A stretch of DNA of 64,000 nt from Allium sativum (taxonomy: Eukaryota > Streptophyta > Magnoliopsida > Asparagales > Amaryllidaceae), in the NCBI GenBank assembly GCA_030737875.1, contig CM060915.1:900677177-900741176 (forward strand), given 5' to 3'. Under the pieces are notes generated by a model, which saw nothing but the letters and a program-made list of their open reading frames with translations, was not told the origin of the DNA and did not search any database. Positions 24,548 through 34,646 of this stretch are shown in pieces. Position numbers and translations under genes: made by a program. Numbering within the stretch: position 1 is the stretch's first letter; every line of letters begins with the position of its first letter.

Positions 24548-24685
24548 CGAAGCGGTAGCTTCGGGGGACGTGAGGGTACTCTTGGTATCCCTCTGTGAGG
24601 TTGCAGATGATCCGCCTAGGCTCACAGAGGTTAAGGTCTGCGGTAGAAGAACCAAGGGTATGCCTTGGTTGCTGTGCGAGCAACC
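24548..24685 (+). other. Cluster of strong hairpins in LTR of C
   Basis: CGAAGC/GCTTCG around GGTA (24548-24563). CCTCTGTGAG (24590-24599) with CTCACAGAGG (24621-24630). AACCAAGG (24650-24657) with CCTTGGTT (24663-24670). GGTTGCT (24667-24673) with AGCAACC (24679-24685). The last two overlap and cannot form together. All arms are unchanged in the second LTR (about 30812-30950). The function is unknown. Confidence 0.6.
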
Positions 24686-25526
24686 TAAAGACTGGGGTGG
24701 ATTAGCGTGGAGTCGGCGATACTTAGTTTAGCCCTGTGATAGCACGTCGTCGACTACCTACCATCTTTAGTCAATCGTGCACGTATGCGGAAAGGCAGAG
24801 AACTCCCAACAGACCATATACTTGCTATCTAGTTATGGGTGAGGTTGGCCAATGGGAAAGTGGGGCATGGATGGCCGGAGTATAGTTCTCGTGCATGATT
24901 TTCTTGGACTGCCTTTCAGTAGTTGAAGGAGGGGTCACGTGGGACCATAACCACCGGTAGAAAAACAGACCTTGATATCTGCATCGGCAGATAACCTAAA
25001 GCTCCCGACCGAGTCCTGTTTTTCTTGATTAGCCCTGTCACGGGGCTCGAATGGCACATTGAGATACATGTGCATCTAGACATGGAAAAACGATTCACGA
25101 TACATACGTGGGAAAAAGGGAGTGGTTGACGGGTAGCGTAATCCCTAGCGGTCCTAGGTGGCTTAAACCCAAACCGAGTTACGAAAATGTTTAGTAGGTA
25201 GCGTAATCCCTAGTGGTCCTAGGTGGCATAAATCCTAGCCGAACATTCGAGAATTCATGGTAAGAAAATACAGCTAGATCAAGTGTGACAGTCCAAATGA
25301 TTTCAAGGATAATGGAACTACGTTGAAGTAGTATAGAACTACGTGAGGAAGCCCGTAGGATTTACGGCAAAGGACTAAACATATACATGGAAGGAAACAT
25401 ACGAGTTGGGAAAACCTACATTAGGTTGACATGGACCATTTCATGACATTGGGCAAGGGACATTTTGTAGCTAACACATGACACGGGTTGGGATACTAGT
25501 ACGGAAGGTGCAGGGCAAATATACTT

Positions 25527-25651
25527 GATAGAACCTTGGGGTGTTATACTCGATAGAACCTTGGGGTGTTATACTTGATAGAACCTTGGGGTGTTATACT
25601 CGATAGAACCTTGGGGTGTTATACTCGATAGAACCTTGGGATGTTATACTT
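25527..25651 (+). repeat. 25-bp tandem array, five copies
   Basis: Units of the type GATAGAACCTTGGGGTGTTA followed by TACT(T/C). The second LTR has five copies at 31791-31916, one of them a base longer. Confidence 0.95.
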
Positions 25652-26231
25652 GATTCATAGTGACCGTAGTTTATCTTGATACAGTAGTTCATTCTGTTAC
25701 CTTGGTTTAGCTTGTCTATCTTGTCATCATCCTTATGTTTAATTTCAGTTTATGCATGTCATGTTACCTTTACCTGTTTTTATGCTGGAAGTAGATAGGA
25801 CTTACCAGTCTTTATGACTGACCCAGTTTTCTTTCGCCTCTTTGTCTTCTGTTCCCCCCCCCCCAGGTTTTTAGGGAGGAAATACTGTTATTTAGCTCGG
25901 ACTTCTTCTGCTTCAAGGTCATCATATATGGCTTGGATTTTTCTTGGCTATGGCTGCTTTACCGTTTTACTTGGGGAATATTTTATGACTGTGGTTTTAT
26001 GCTTCTTTAACTATTGCAAGACAGGTTTCCAATGTAATGGCTTTTAAAGGCATTTTGATGTAAAAGGCTTTAGACCTTATAATTTTATGAGGTAATGAAA
26101 TTTGGTTTTTCTTCCGCTGTTTTTATATGTTCTGTCTTGTAATATTTTTGTGCATGTTTACCTAGACAACGCCCCTCTAAAGCTAGTGCATTCTCTTATG
26201 AGTGACCCTGGCGGAGGTGGGGTGTTACATT

Positions 26232-26243
26232 TGGTATCAGAGC
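26232..26243 (+). other. Primer-binding site of C
   Basis: TGGTATCAGAGC two bases after the 5' LTR end, matching initiator Met-tRNA. Confidence 0.9.
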
Positions 26244-26739
26244 AGAAGGTTACTAGATTGGGCAAAAGTTTTTAAAACCTTCTGAAAACTATTTGAAAAC
26301 CGTTTACAAAGAAGCATTTTTCAAGGAAAGTTTTATTTTTAAAGGCTATTCCCCAAAGGCCATTAGCATTATCCTTTGTTTCCTTGATTGAATCTCTTTT
26401 ACTTTCTTTCCTCCACCTGTAGTCACAGTGGTTTGAACTGCGACTATTCCTTTTCTAACTACGTCAGTGTTTTCGGTACGATGGAGGCAGTTCTCGAGAG
26501 ACCTGTTACCGCGTTATAAGAAAGGATAGTAAGAGCAAGGATAAAGGATACAAGCTTAAGGACAAGCAACTTGTTGGTATGACTTAATCCACAAAGGAGT
26601 AAAAGGGTGAATGATAAAACCCATGACAAGAGAGAGTATCTCTAGTAGGGTAAAAAGGGAAAGATAGTCAAGTATTATGAGATGAGGACAAGATCATCGA
26701 GAGGGCAATTGTATGCTCTCACTGTTAGCGTACCTAAGA

Positions 26740-27610
26740 AGGATGGTAACGTTTCTGTGAAAGGTTTAGCTTTTCTTCTCTATCATCCTGTCAGGACTTT
26801 GCTTTGATCACCGCATCATTTAAGTCTGCTTTGATAGTTGAGTCTCTGCACCTTCGTACTAGCATAGTGGAGGATCCCATTTTTATCTCAAATCTTGTTG
26901 AGGAATCGGTCCATTTATTCATGACTTGTTTGGATTTGAGGACGCCTATGACTTTTGGGAATAATGCTTATGCTTTTAAGCTATGGGTTGAATTCTAGGA
27001 ATGGAGTGGTTATCCAGTAAGGGTGCCATTCTCGGTTCTGAAAGGAGGGTAGTTTAGGCTTTTGACTTGCCTCGGTAATACCCTCGAAGTCTCGTGTAAC
27101 CTTTTGGGTTCTGTCATGATTGGTTACCTAGATTCTCTTGATGCATTTGTTGGTAATCCGTTCGAGTAGAGTTCGCCACTAAGGTGGATGGTTCATTTCG
27201 CTTGTGCATGAGTTATGGAAATCACTCTAGTAAGTACACTTGGTAACATGGTTGGCATCTGTTTGTTTTCAAGAGATAAGTTCTTTTGCGTGGAATGCCG
27301 TAGAGCGGGTAAACGAGATCCATGATTCACTAGTGAATTTTGGAGAGCTTACATGAAACCATGAGTGCACGGATATGGTTGAGCCAAGTATACTAGAGGG
27401 AGAATAAGTAAAAGTGGAACGAGAGGCGACAATGAAGTGAGTTCCAGCTCATATTTGGAAATAGGAGTTAAGTGGCCACGAAATCATGAAGTTATAGATG
27501 GTCAAAGAACAATGGAATTAAGCTCAAGGAAATGCGACTTAGAAGATTGAAGACAAGATACACGCATCATATCTCTTTTTAAGAGTATATTCTTGATCCC
27601 TGTTTTCCTG
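26740..27610 (+). pseudogene. Decayed pol remnants of C
   Basis: Discontinuous pieces line up with pol of A. About 26745-27140 is a protease-like stretch (KGLAFLLYHPVRTL, then VESLHLRTSIVEDP, then KGAIL) in which the catalytic Asp-Ser-Gly is destroyed and frames shift. About 27170-27225 is a short RT piece (ATKVDGSFRLC). About 27318-27350 is an integrase piece (TSEFW-like). About 27370-27610 is the distal integrase/chromodomain region with VEPSILEGE-like residues and a degenerate end. RT catalytic box, RNase H and integrase core are gone. The pieces show that C came from a chromovirus close to A and lost its enzymes by several internal deletions. Confidence 0.75.
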
Positions 27611-28309
27611 TAGAGCTTACCCGCATGCTATCTTTTATGCATATCCTCTCGGTCCTATTCTCGATCTTATTTCTGTTGCAAACTCCATAGGGGGTATGAC
27701 TCATTGGTTAATAATACATGTCAGGGTTTGAAGGTGTCCGTTAGGTTGACCAAAACTTTTGGGCTTTATAGGATATGGGTTGGGTTTAGAAAGGGATTTC
27801 TTGTAATCCAAAAGGAGTTTATCTTGCTTATCTTCTCGGTCCTATCTTGAGGACCTTAGGTAGAACCCTGTGGATGCAAACATGTATTTGAAAACATGTT
27901 ATGATTGATATGGTTGCAAGTGGTTGCTCGTGGATGCACGAATACACACTAGGCACTAGATCGGCTCTGTCACATTTCATATTTCATATGTATACGTGTT
28001 TATACTTGTTTATGGATGAATTTGAATGTGTTATCATGTGAATACTGCATATGGATGAATGGTTGTGCACACATATAGTGTTTATGTGACTAGGACTATT
28101 TGCATACATGTGGATTCATGGCACTAAACATATTTTGCATTTAGAAGATCAATCAGGCCTGATCATTTGCATTAGATAAGGAACATATACACACACTTTC
28201 TGCATATGTTCATATGGTATTAGAAATTTCTTAAGGACAATGAATGCCTGTGATTGATGATTGAGTAGATGGATGATTGGATGGTAGGACACATTCTTCT
28301 TAACTTGAA

Positions 28310-28344
28310 GATTTCGGGGACGAAATCCTTTAAGGAGGGGAGAA
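28310..28344 (+). other. Stem-loop and polypurine tract of C
   Basis: GATTTCG (28310-28316) pairs with CGAAATC (28321-28327) around GGGA. AAGGAGGGGAGAA (28332-28344) directly precedes the 3' LTR. Confidence 0.85.
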
Positions 28345-31300
28345 TGTAACAACCCGAATTTTTATAACATGTTAATACAAGAATCAAGGCAGAATTAAAT
28401 TTTAAAATAAGAATCAAGAGAAACGGGTTGCGCCGTTGCGTTCGTCTCGGAATTCTGGTTGGAAACAAGTCCGAAATTTCGTAAATCGGAGTCCTTATGA
28501 CCGAGATATGGCCTCTAGAAGTTTCACGAAAAATCAGAAAACGAAAACAGATTTTCAAATTTTGAATTTAGCCCCAAACAGACTGGGCGGGAAAATTTCC
28601 CGCCCAGCCCCAGTCGACTGGGGAGTCGACCCCCCAGGGACCAGGTCGACTAGGGAGTCGACCTGGGTGTCGACCTGGGGGTCGACCTCCTTGGTCGGGC
28701 CAGGTTGGCCTGGTGCACCTGCTTGCTCCTTTGGGTCTGTTCTGTTGGCCTGTGACGAGATTGGATGGTTCAGATCTAAACTAGGGTTAATCTAAGGGCC
28801 TAAACTAGTCCTAACTTCTATAAAAACACCCTAAGACCTAGCCTAATTCACTACAAACCATCCTAACAACAAAGTGCTGCCCAAATGTCTCTTGACCATG
28901 GCCTCCATCTTCAACCTCAAAGGCCTAGGCATGCAAACTAGATTCAAGTCAAAGGAGCAAGCTTTCTACATCAAATCAAGGAAGTAGAGCATCATCTCAA
29001 CACCGTTCTACGACAAATGCTTGCTCATAAATCTCTAGCCACGCTTTGTAAGTTCTAGCTACTTTTAGATCTAAACGGTAGTTCTAATGTTGACATGGAA
29101 TAAAATGAGATGAAACCTAAGTATGTTAGTCTATGTGAATCTAGTCTTGCCCCTCTCTTGAACCTATGACTTGTGGGCTATTTCTTAGTGATTAAGTCAT
29201 GCCACTCATGTTGTGTTTGACCTAGTTTATCATGTAAGATTGAATCTTGACTTGTGGAATGTTGGCATGAACCCTTAGAACAATTTGACTTGTGGAACAT
29301 TCATATGAACTTGACTTGGGGCTTATGCATGTAAAAGAACCTAAACCCCTCATGACCATTTACATGCCTATGATGGTGAACCTAGTGTTATGCTATCATA
29401 CATGTTTGAGGCCAATCCCTTTATGCTATCATACATGTTTGAGGCCAATCCCTTTATGCTAGCATACATGTTTGAGGCCAATATGTTGTCATATTATTCC
29501 TACTATGTTGACTCGCTTTCACTTGCGTTGGGAATACGCCTTAGGTAGTTTAGGCAAACTTGAGATGGGCTATTAAACTTAACATGAATTAAGTAATGGG
29601 ACAACGGGCATAAGTGGAAAACGTGGACTTTGTCGTGGCCTAAATTTGACATGAACATGACAAGTAGGAAAACATGAAAGTGGCCAACTCGAGGTTGGGT
29701 TGAGTTCGTAGCATAAATCTGCCCGGAACCGCTCGACAAATCCAGTAGCTACAGACAATAAGACCCAATATGAGTAGTTGGTCATATCGCGCTTAAAACC
29801 CGAGGTTAGACTAGGTTGTGGTGTAAAGCTGCCCGGACCCGCCCGGCGTAACCAGTAACCACAACAAAGTCTAATGTGAGAGGTTGGGGTGCATTAATTT
29901 ACTTAATGCCACATGATAAAGGTTGAGTTAGTTTGACTAATGGCACTTAACCGATAGGACATGAATGGGTAGGTTAAGTAAGACCGTACTTGATTACTTA
30001 AAGACACTTAACCATATAACACGATTAGCGGATGGGTTAGTTTAACCTAATTGGGTTGATAACACCCAACTAGGATAACGCGAGGCGTGGTAGGGTTAAA
30101 TAAACCCACAAGAATGATACTTAACCATTATAAATACGACTAGTGGATGGGGTTAAGTTAACCTATACTTAACCAATCCGACTCGATAATTTAATGGGGT
30201 TAAGTTAACCTATACTTAACCAATCCGACCCGATAATTTAATGGGGTTAAGTTAAACTGCACTTAACCAATTTTACTCGATGATTTGATGAGGTTAAGAC
30301 AACCTATACTTAACCAATCTGACACGGTAGCTTGATGAGGTTAAGATAACCTATACTTAACCAATCTGACACGGTAATTTGATAGGGTTAAGTTAACCTA
30401 TACTTAACCAATCTGACACGATAATCTAGGGTTAAGTCATGAACTTCTTGATATACTTAACCAACTTGATACATGGTTTGTAGGGCTAAGTCTTGAACTT
30501 GAATACTTAGCCAATTTTGACATGATTCGTAGGCGGGGTAAGTCATGAACTCGAATGACAACACTTAACCCATTAGACAAAACCCTAGTTTAGGGGACTA
30601 AGTGGAAAAATCGTAGTAAATAAGGATAACGGGAAGGGAAACTAAGTGATAAACCTTAGATAAGGATAACTAAGTAATAATTCTTAGTCAAGAGAATTGG
30701 ACCGGTTCACAAATAGATGAGTAACCTGATACGGTAGGTCGTCGTTTAAACAAACACGACGAGGGGCGAATGTTTATCTGACTTAGATATAGGCTTCAGC
30801 GAACTGGGTGACGAAGCGGTAGCTTCGGGGGACGTGAGGGTACTCTTGGTATCCCTCTGTGAGGTTGCAGATGATCCGCCTGGGCTCACAGAGGTTAAGG
30901 TCTGCGGTAGAAGAACCAAGGGTATGCCTTGGTTGCTGTGCGAGCAACCTAAAGACTGGGGTGGATTAGCGTGGAGTCGGCGATACTTAGTTTAGCCCTG
31001 TGATAGCACGTCGTCGACTACCTACCATCTTTAGTCAATCGTGTACGTATGCGGAAAGGCAGAGAACTCCCAACAGACCATATACTTGCTATCTAGTTAT
31101 GGGTGAGGTTGGCCAGTAGGAAAGTGTGGCATGGATGGCCGGAGTATAGTTCTCATGCATGATTTTCTTGGATTGCCTTTCAGTAGTTGAGGGAGGGGTC
31201 ACATGGGACCATAACCACCGGTAGAAAAACAGACCTTGATATTTGCATCGGTAGATAACCTAAAGCTCCCGACCGAGTCCTGTATTTCTTGATTAGCCCT

Positions 31301-32492
31301 GTCACGGGATTCGGATGGCACATTGAGATACATGTGCATCTAGACATGGAAAAACGATTCACGATACATACGTGGGAAAAAGGGCGTGGTTGACGGGTAG
31401 CGTAATCCCTAGCGGTCCTAGGTGGCTTAAACCCAAACCGAGTTACGAAAACGTTTAGTAGGTAGCGTAATCCCTAGTGGTCCTAGGTGGCATAAATCCT
31501 AGCCGAACATTCGATAATTCATGGTAAGAAAATACAGCTTGATCAAGGGTGACAGTCCAAATGATTTCAAGGATAATGGAACTACGTTGAAGTAGTATAG
31601 AACTACGTGAGGAAGCCCGTAGGATTTACGGAAAAGGACTAAACATATACATGGAAGGAAACATACGAGTTGGGAAAACCTACATTAGGTTGACATGGAC
31701 CATTTCATGACATTGGGCAAGGGACATTTTGTAGATAACACATGACACGGGTTGGGATACTAGTACGGATGGTGCAGGGCAAATATACTTGATAGAACCT
31801 TGGGGGTGTTATACTCGATAGAACCTTGGGGTGTTATACTTGATAGAACCTTGGGGTGTTATACTCGATAGAACCTTGAGATGTTATACTCGATAGAACC
31901 TTGGGATGTTATACTTGATTCATAGTGACCGTAGTTTATCTTGATACAGTAGTTCATTCTGTTACCTTGGTTTAGCTTGTCTATCTTGTCATCATCCTTA
32001 TGTTTACTTTCAGTTTATGCATGTCATGTTACCTTTACCTGTTTTTATGCTGGAAGTAGATAGGACTTACCAGTCTTTATGACTGACCCCGTTTTCTTTC
32101 GCCTCTTTGTCTTCCGTTCCCCCCCCCAGGTTTTCAGGGAGGAAATACTGTTATTTAGCTCGGACTTCTTCTGCTTCAAGGTCATCATGTATGGCTTGGA
32201 TTTTTCTTAGCTGTGGCTGCTTTACCGTTTTACTTGGGGAATATTTTATGACTGTGCTTTTATGCTTCTTTAACTATTGCAAGACAGGTTTCCAATGTAA
32301 TGGCTTTTAAAGGCATTTTGATGTAAAAGGCTTTAGACCTTATAATTTTATGAGGTAATGGAATTTGGTTTTTCTTCCGTTGTTTTTATATGTTCTGTCT
32401 TGTAATATTTCTGTGCTTGTTTACCTAGACAACGCCCCTCCAAAGCTAGTGCATTCTCTTGTGAGTGACCCTGGCGGAGGTGGGGTGTTACA
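28345..32492 (+). mobile_element. 3' LTR of C
   Basis: 4148 bp, a near copy of 22114-26229. Its excess length includes an additional copy of a TTTGAGGCCAATCCCTTTAT-type unit near 29400-29475. It ends GGGGTGTTACA at 32492, where B's LTR resumes. Confidence 0.92.
29705..29865 (+). other. Duplicated hairpin module in 3' LTR of C
   Basis: Copy 1 pairs GTAGC (29708-29712) with GCTAC (29748-29752); the outer pair present in the 5' LTR is lost by a T to C change. Copy 2 pairs GTTGTGGT (29815-29822) with ACCACAAC (29858-29865). Confidence 0.65.
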
Positions 32493-34646
32493 ATAATCTT
32501 GACATAAAACAGGCGAGACAGTACATTAGGCTGAAAACTAAACCAACATAGCAGCGGAAATCCAAATACAGCTTATTACAACTTTCCAAATTTACTGTCT
32601 CTAAAACAAAAGAAAGCTAAAGTAGAAGATGCACGACTAATGCCCAAGCAGTGATCTTCAACAACACAGGGAGAATACTATATATATCATACGTGGAAGC
32701 CTCCTGCTCGTCTCCGGATCAGCTACCCGTACATACCCAGCTAACCTGTCTCTAGTCTGCTCGTGTGAGCACCCAGAGTAATAAGAAGAGACATAAAACT
32801 CTGGGTCAGACAAAAATTCTGGTATGAGCGATAAGCAACAAGACAAAACAGTAATAGGTATAATCCAATCATACTTGAACCTGGACCTGCAACCAAAGAG
32901 TTAGCACTACATACTGTACAATACTCTAAGGTGCCACTAACATATGGTGTAAGAAATACGGGGGTGGGGGTGTGCATGTCATAGTGATGTCAAACAATCA
33001 ATCATAGCAACCATCCTCACATCTCTCACTCAGTGCGTAAAGCATACGATATCCACTACCTTGTTCACCTAGTCCTTTGGGCCATGACGGAATCCAATCT
33101 CGTACAACTATCACTACAAGCCCACTATCCATCTCTCGGTGGTGAACCAAAGTTATGAATACCGAAAACCCCTTTGCACACGTCCCGCAGCAAAGCCCAA
33201 TCATGAAGTGAACTCATTGGTTCCCAACTGGATCATGAGCTCTAACTTCCACTTGGACTACCTTTGCATCTCGGGTTTTGGTTTCCTCCTGTTCGGGTCG
33301 GTTGGTCTAGCACCTTTCATTCTGGTTGGTTTTCATCTTCTCTACCCTGGTCGGTCGGGATTGCCCCCCCGGTTGGTCGAACACTTCACCATTCTTGGTC
33401 GGTCGTACTTCACCATCCCTAGTCGGTCGTACTTCATCATCGTATGGGGTCGGTCGAACATCGCATAGTGGTCTGTCTTGCCCAGCCTGGTCGGTCTCCC
33501 TAGTCGGTCGAACACTTCATACAGGGTCGGTCATGATGTCCTCCTTTTATTCGGGTCGGTCGTGAGCTCGGGTCGGTCAGTTAAAACCTTCCCTTGGTCG
33601 GTCTAACTCGACCCAAAGAAAACCTGCACCATTTCAGCAAGCTATTTTCGCCTCTCGACGGCGTTTTCAACCATTCTAACTTTATAATGCAATCATAGGT
33701 CATACCAAACAGTAGTAGCAACATGTATAATCAACCATAAACACCAAAACAACAATTTAATCATAACAATATGGATCAAATGTACCCAAAACCCATGTTT
33801 TCCCCTTGATCATGTTTAAACATAACTAATGATAGGATTAGCAAAACTTAACCAAATTAACCCAAATCCATATCAGAGGCATAAAATGATGTTTTAGAAT
33901 TTTTGAAATGTTTCAAGAATTTTCTGAGTTATAATTTCGCTAATCTTCGCTAATTACCATAATTAGCCGTAATTACTGAAAAACAATGCAAATCACTCAC
34001 CTTTGCCACAAAGTAAACTATAGATCTGAAATAATCTCTGATTTGGATCCAATCTCTACGTGTTACAGCAGCTCTATCCCAATCCTTATGCTAATCCGCC
34101 TTGATTTGATGTAGATTAGGCTAATATGTGATTAGAGATGACAAAAAGGTGTTTTGGAGTGTTTTAGAAGATGCAGGCCATTGCTAGAGCTTAAGGAAGG
34201 TTTGTGGCGGCTGAGAAAACTGAAATGAAATGATTTTCCTAACCCTTTCAGCCCTCTCATAACCCTAATCCCGAAATTCCCCTTTGGGCCTAGCTGTTAA
34301 TCACCCGGTTAAGCCCAATTAAGCTGTTTTTTCACTATCTGAAACTTGTTTCAGCCATATCTCCCAAACAGTGAGTCTGTTTGGCTAATGTGACCACTCT
34401 ACGGAAAGGTAAACCATCAAACGAATCTAATGGAAGTGGTTTCAAGTCAAAATTCCTTTCAAATCAAAAGTTATGGCCAAAACAATATCGTTTAGGGGCA
34501 AAATGGTCATTTAAAAATCAGCAAAAATCATGAACATGGGAAATGACCCCAATAGTTGTCTCCCAAAGTTACACGACCATACGACTTCATACGAAAAAGA
34601 AATAAATATTCTACGATCCTAGATACGTAGAATACGGGTTGTTACA
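32493..34646 (-). mobile_element. 5' LTR of B, part 2 (5' end in sense)
   Basis: 2154 bp continuing 21946-22113 after element C. It includes the GGTCGGTCG array (33290-33610) and ends GGTTGTTACA, next to the GGTGG duplication and the resumed gag frame of A. Confidence 0.9.
33995..34262 (-). promoter_or_regulatory. LTR promoter region and splice donor of B
   Basis: In sense, GGCAAAG/GTGAGT places a consensus donor at 34000-33995. About 260 nt upstream lies TTATGAGAGG, which reads TTATAAGAGG in the other LTR, a weak TATA candidate. With the acceptor ending at 21745, the intron would be about 1.87 kb after removal of C. Confidence 0.45.

Larger units (their letters stand above)
22114..26229 (+). 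mobile_element. 5' LTR of C
   Basis: Starts TGTAACAACCCGAA and ends GGGGTGTTACA. In order it contains the TCGTCTCGGAATTCTG block, GTCGAC-rich cluster (about 22382-22458), TATA box and splice donor, hairpin modules, 47-bp array, a cluster of strong hairpins, a pair of GTAGCGTAATCCCTAG repeats (about 25135 and 25200) and a 25-bp array. Confidence 0.92.
22114..32492 (+). mobile_element. Gypsy element C, long LTRs and decayed interior
   Basis: Two nearly identical LTRs of 4116 and 4148 bp surround 2115 bp of interior. The target duplication is GTAAT (22109-22113) and ATAAT (32493-32497). The undisturbed copy of B's LTR reads CATAAT here, so one base changed at a CpG/CpA position. The interior keeps a primer site, pieces of protease, RT and integrase tail, and a polypurine tract, with the rest deleted, so C is non-autonomous. 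LTR identity is high by eye (about 2% difference in the first 500 bp), fitting the youngest insertion of the nest. Confidence 0.92.
16124..34646 (-). mobile_element. Gypsy element B, gag only, nested in A
   Basis: Reverse-oriented element bounded by 5-bp duplications GGTGG at 16119-16123 and 34647-34651. In its own sense, the 5' LTR is at the right (34646-32493, then 22113-21946 after removal of C), then the primer site, gag, a protease remnant, 2 kb without coding sequence, polypurine tract and 3' LTR at the left. Both LTRs are about 2316 bp once C and its duplication are removed, which confirms the reconstruction. RT, RNase H, integrase and chromodomain are absent. This matches the described class of gag-bearing non-autonomous LTR elements (TR-GAG). 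It should need enzymes from a relative. Confidence 0.9.
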
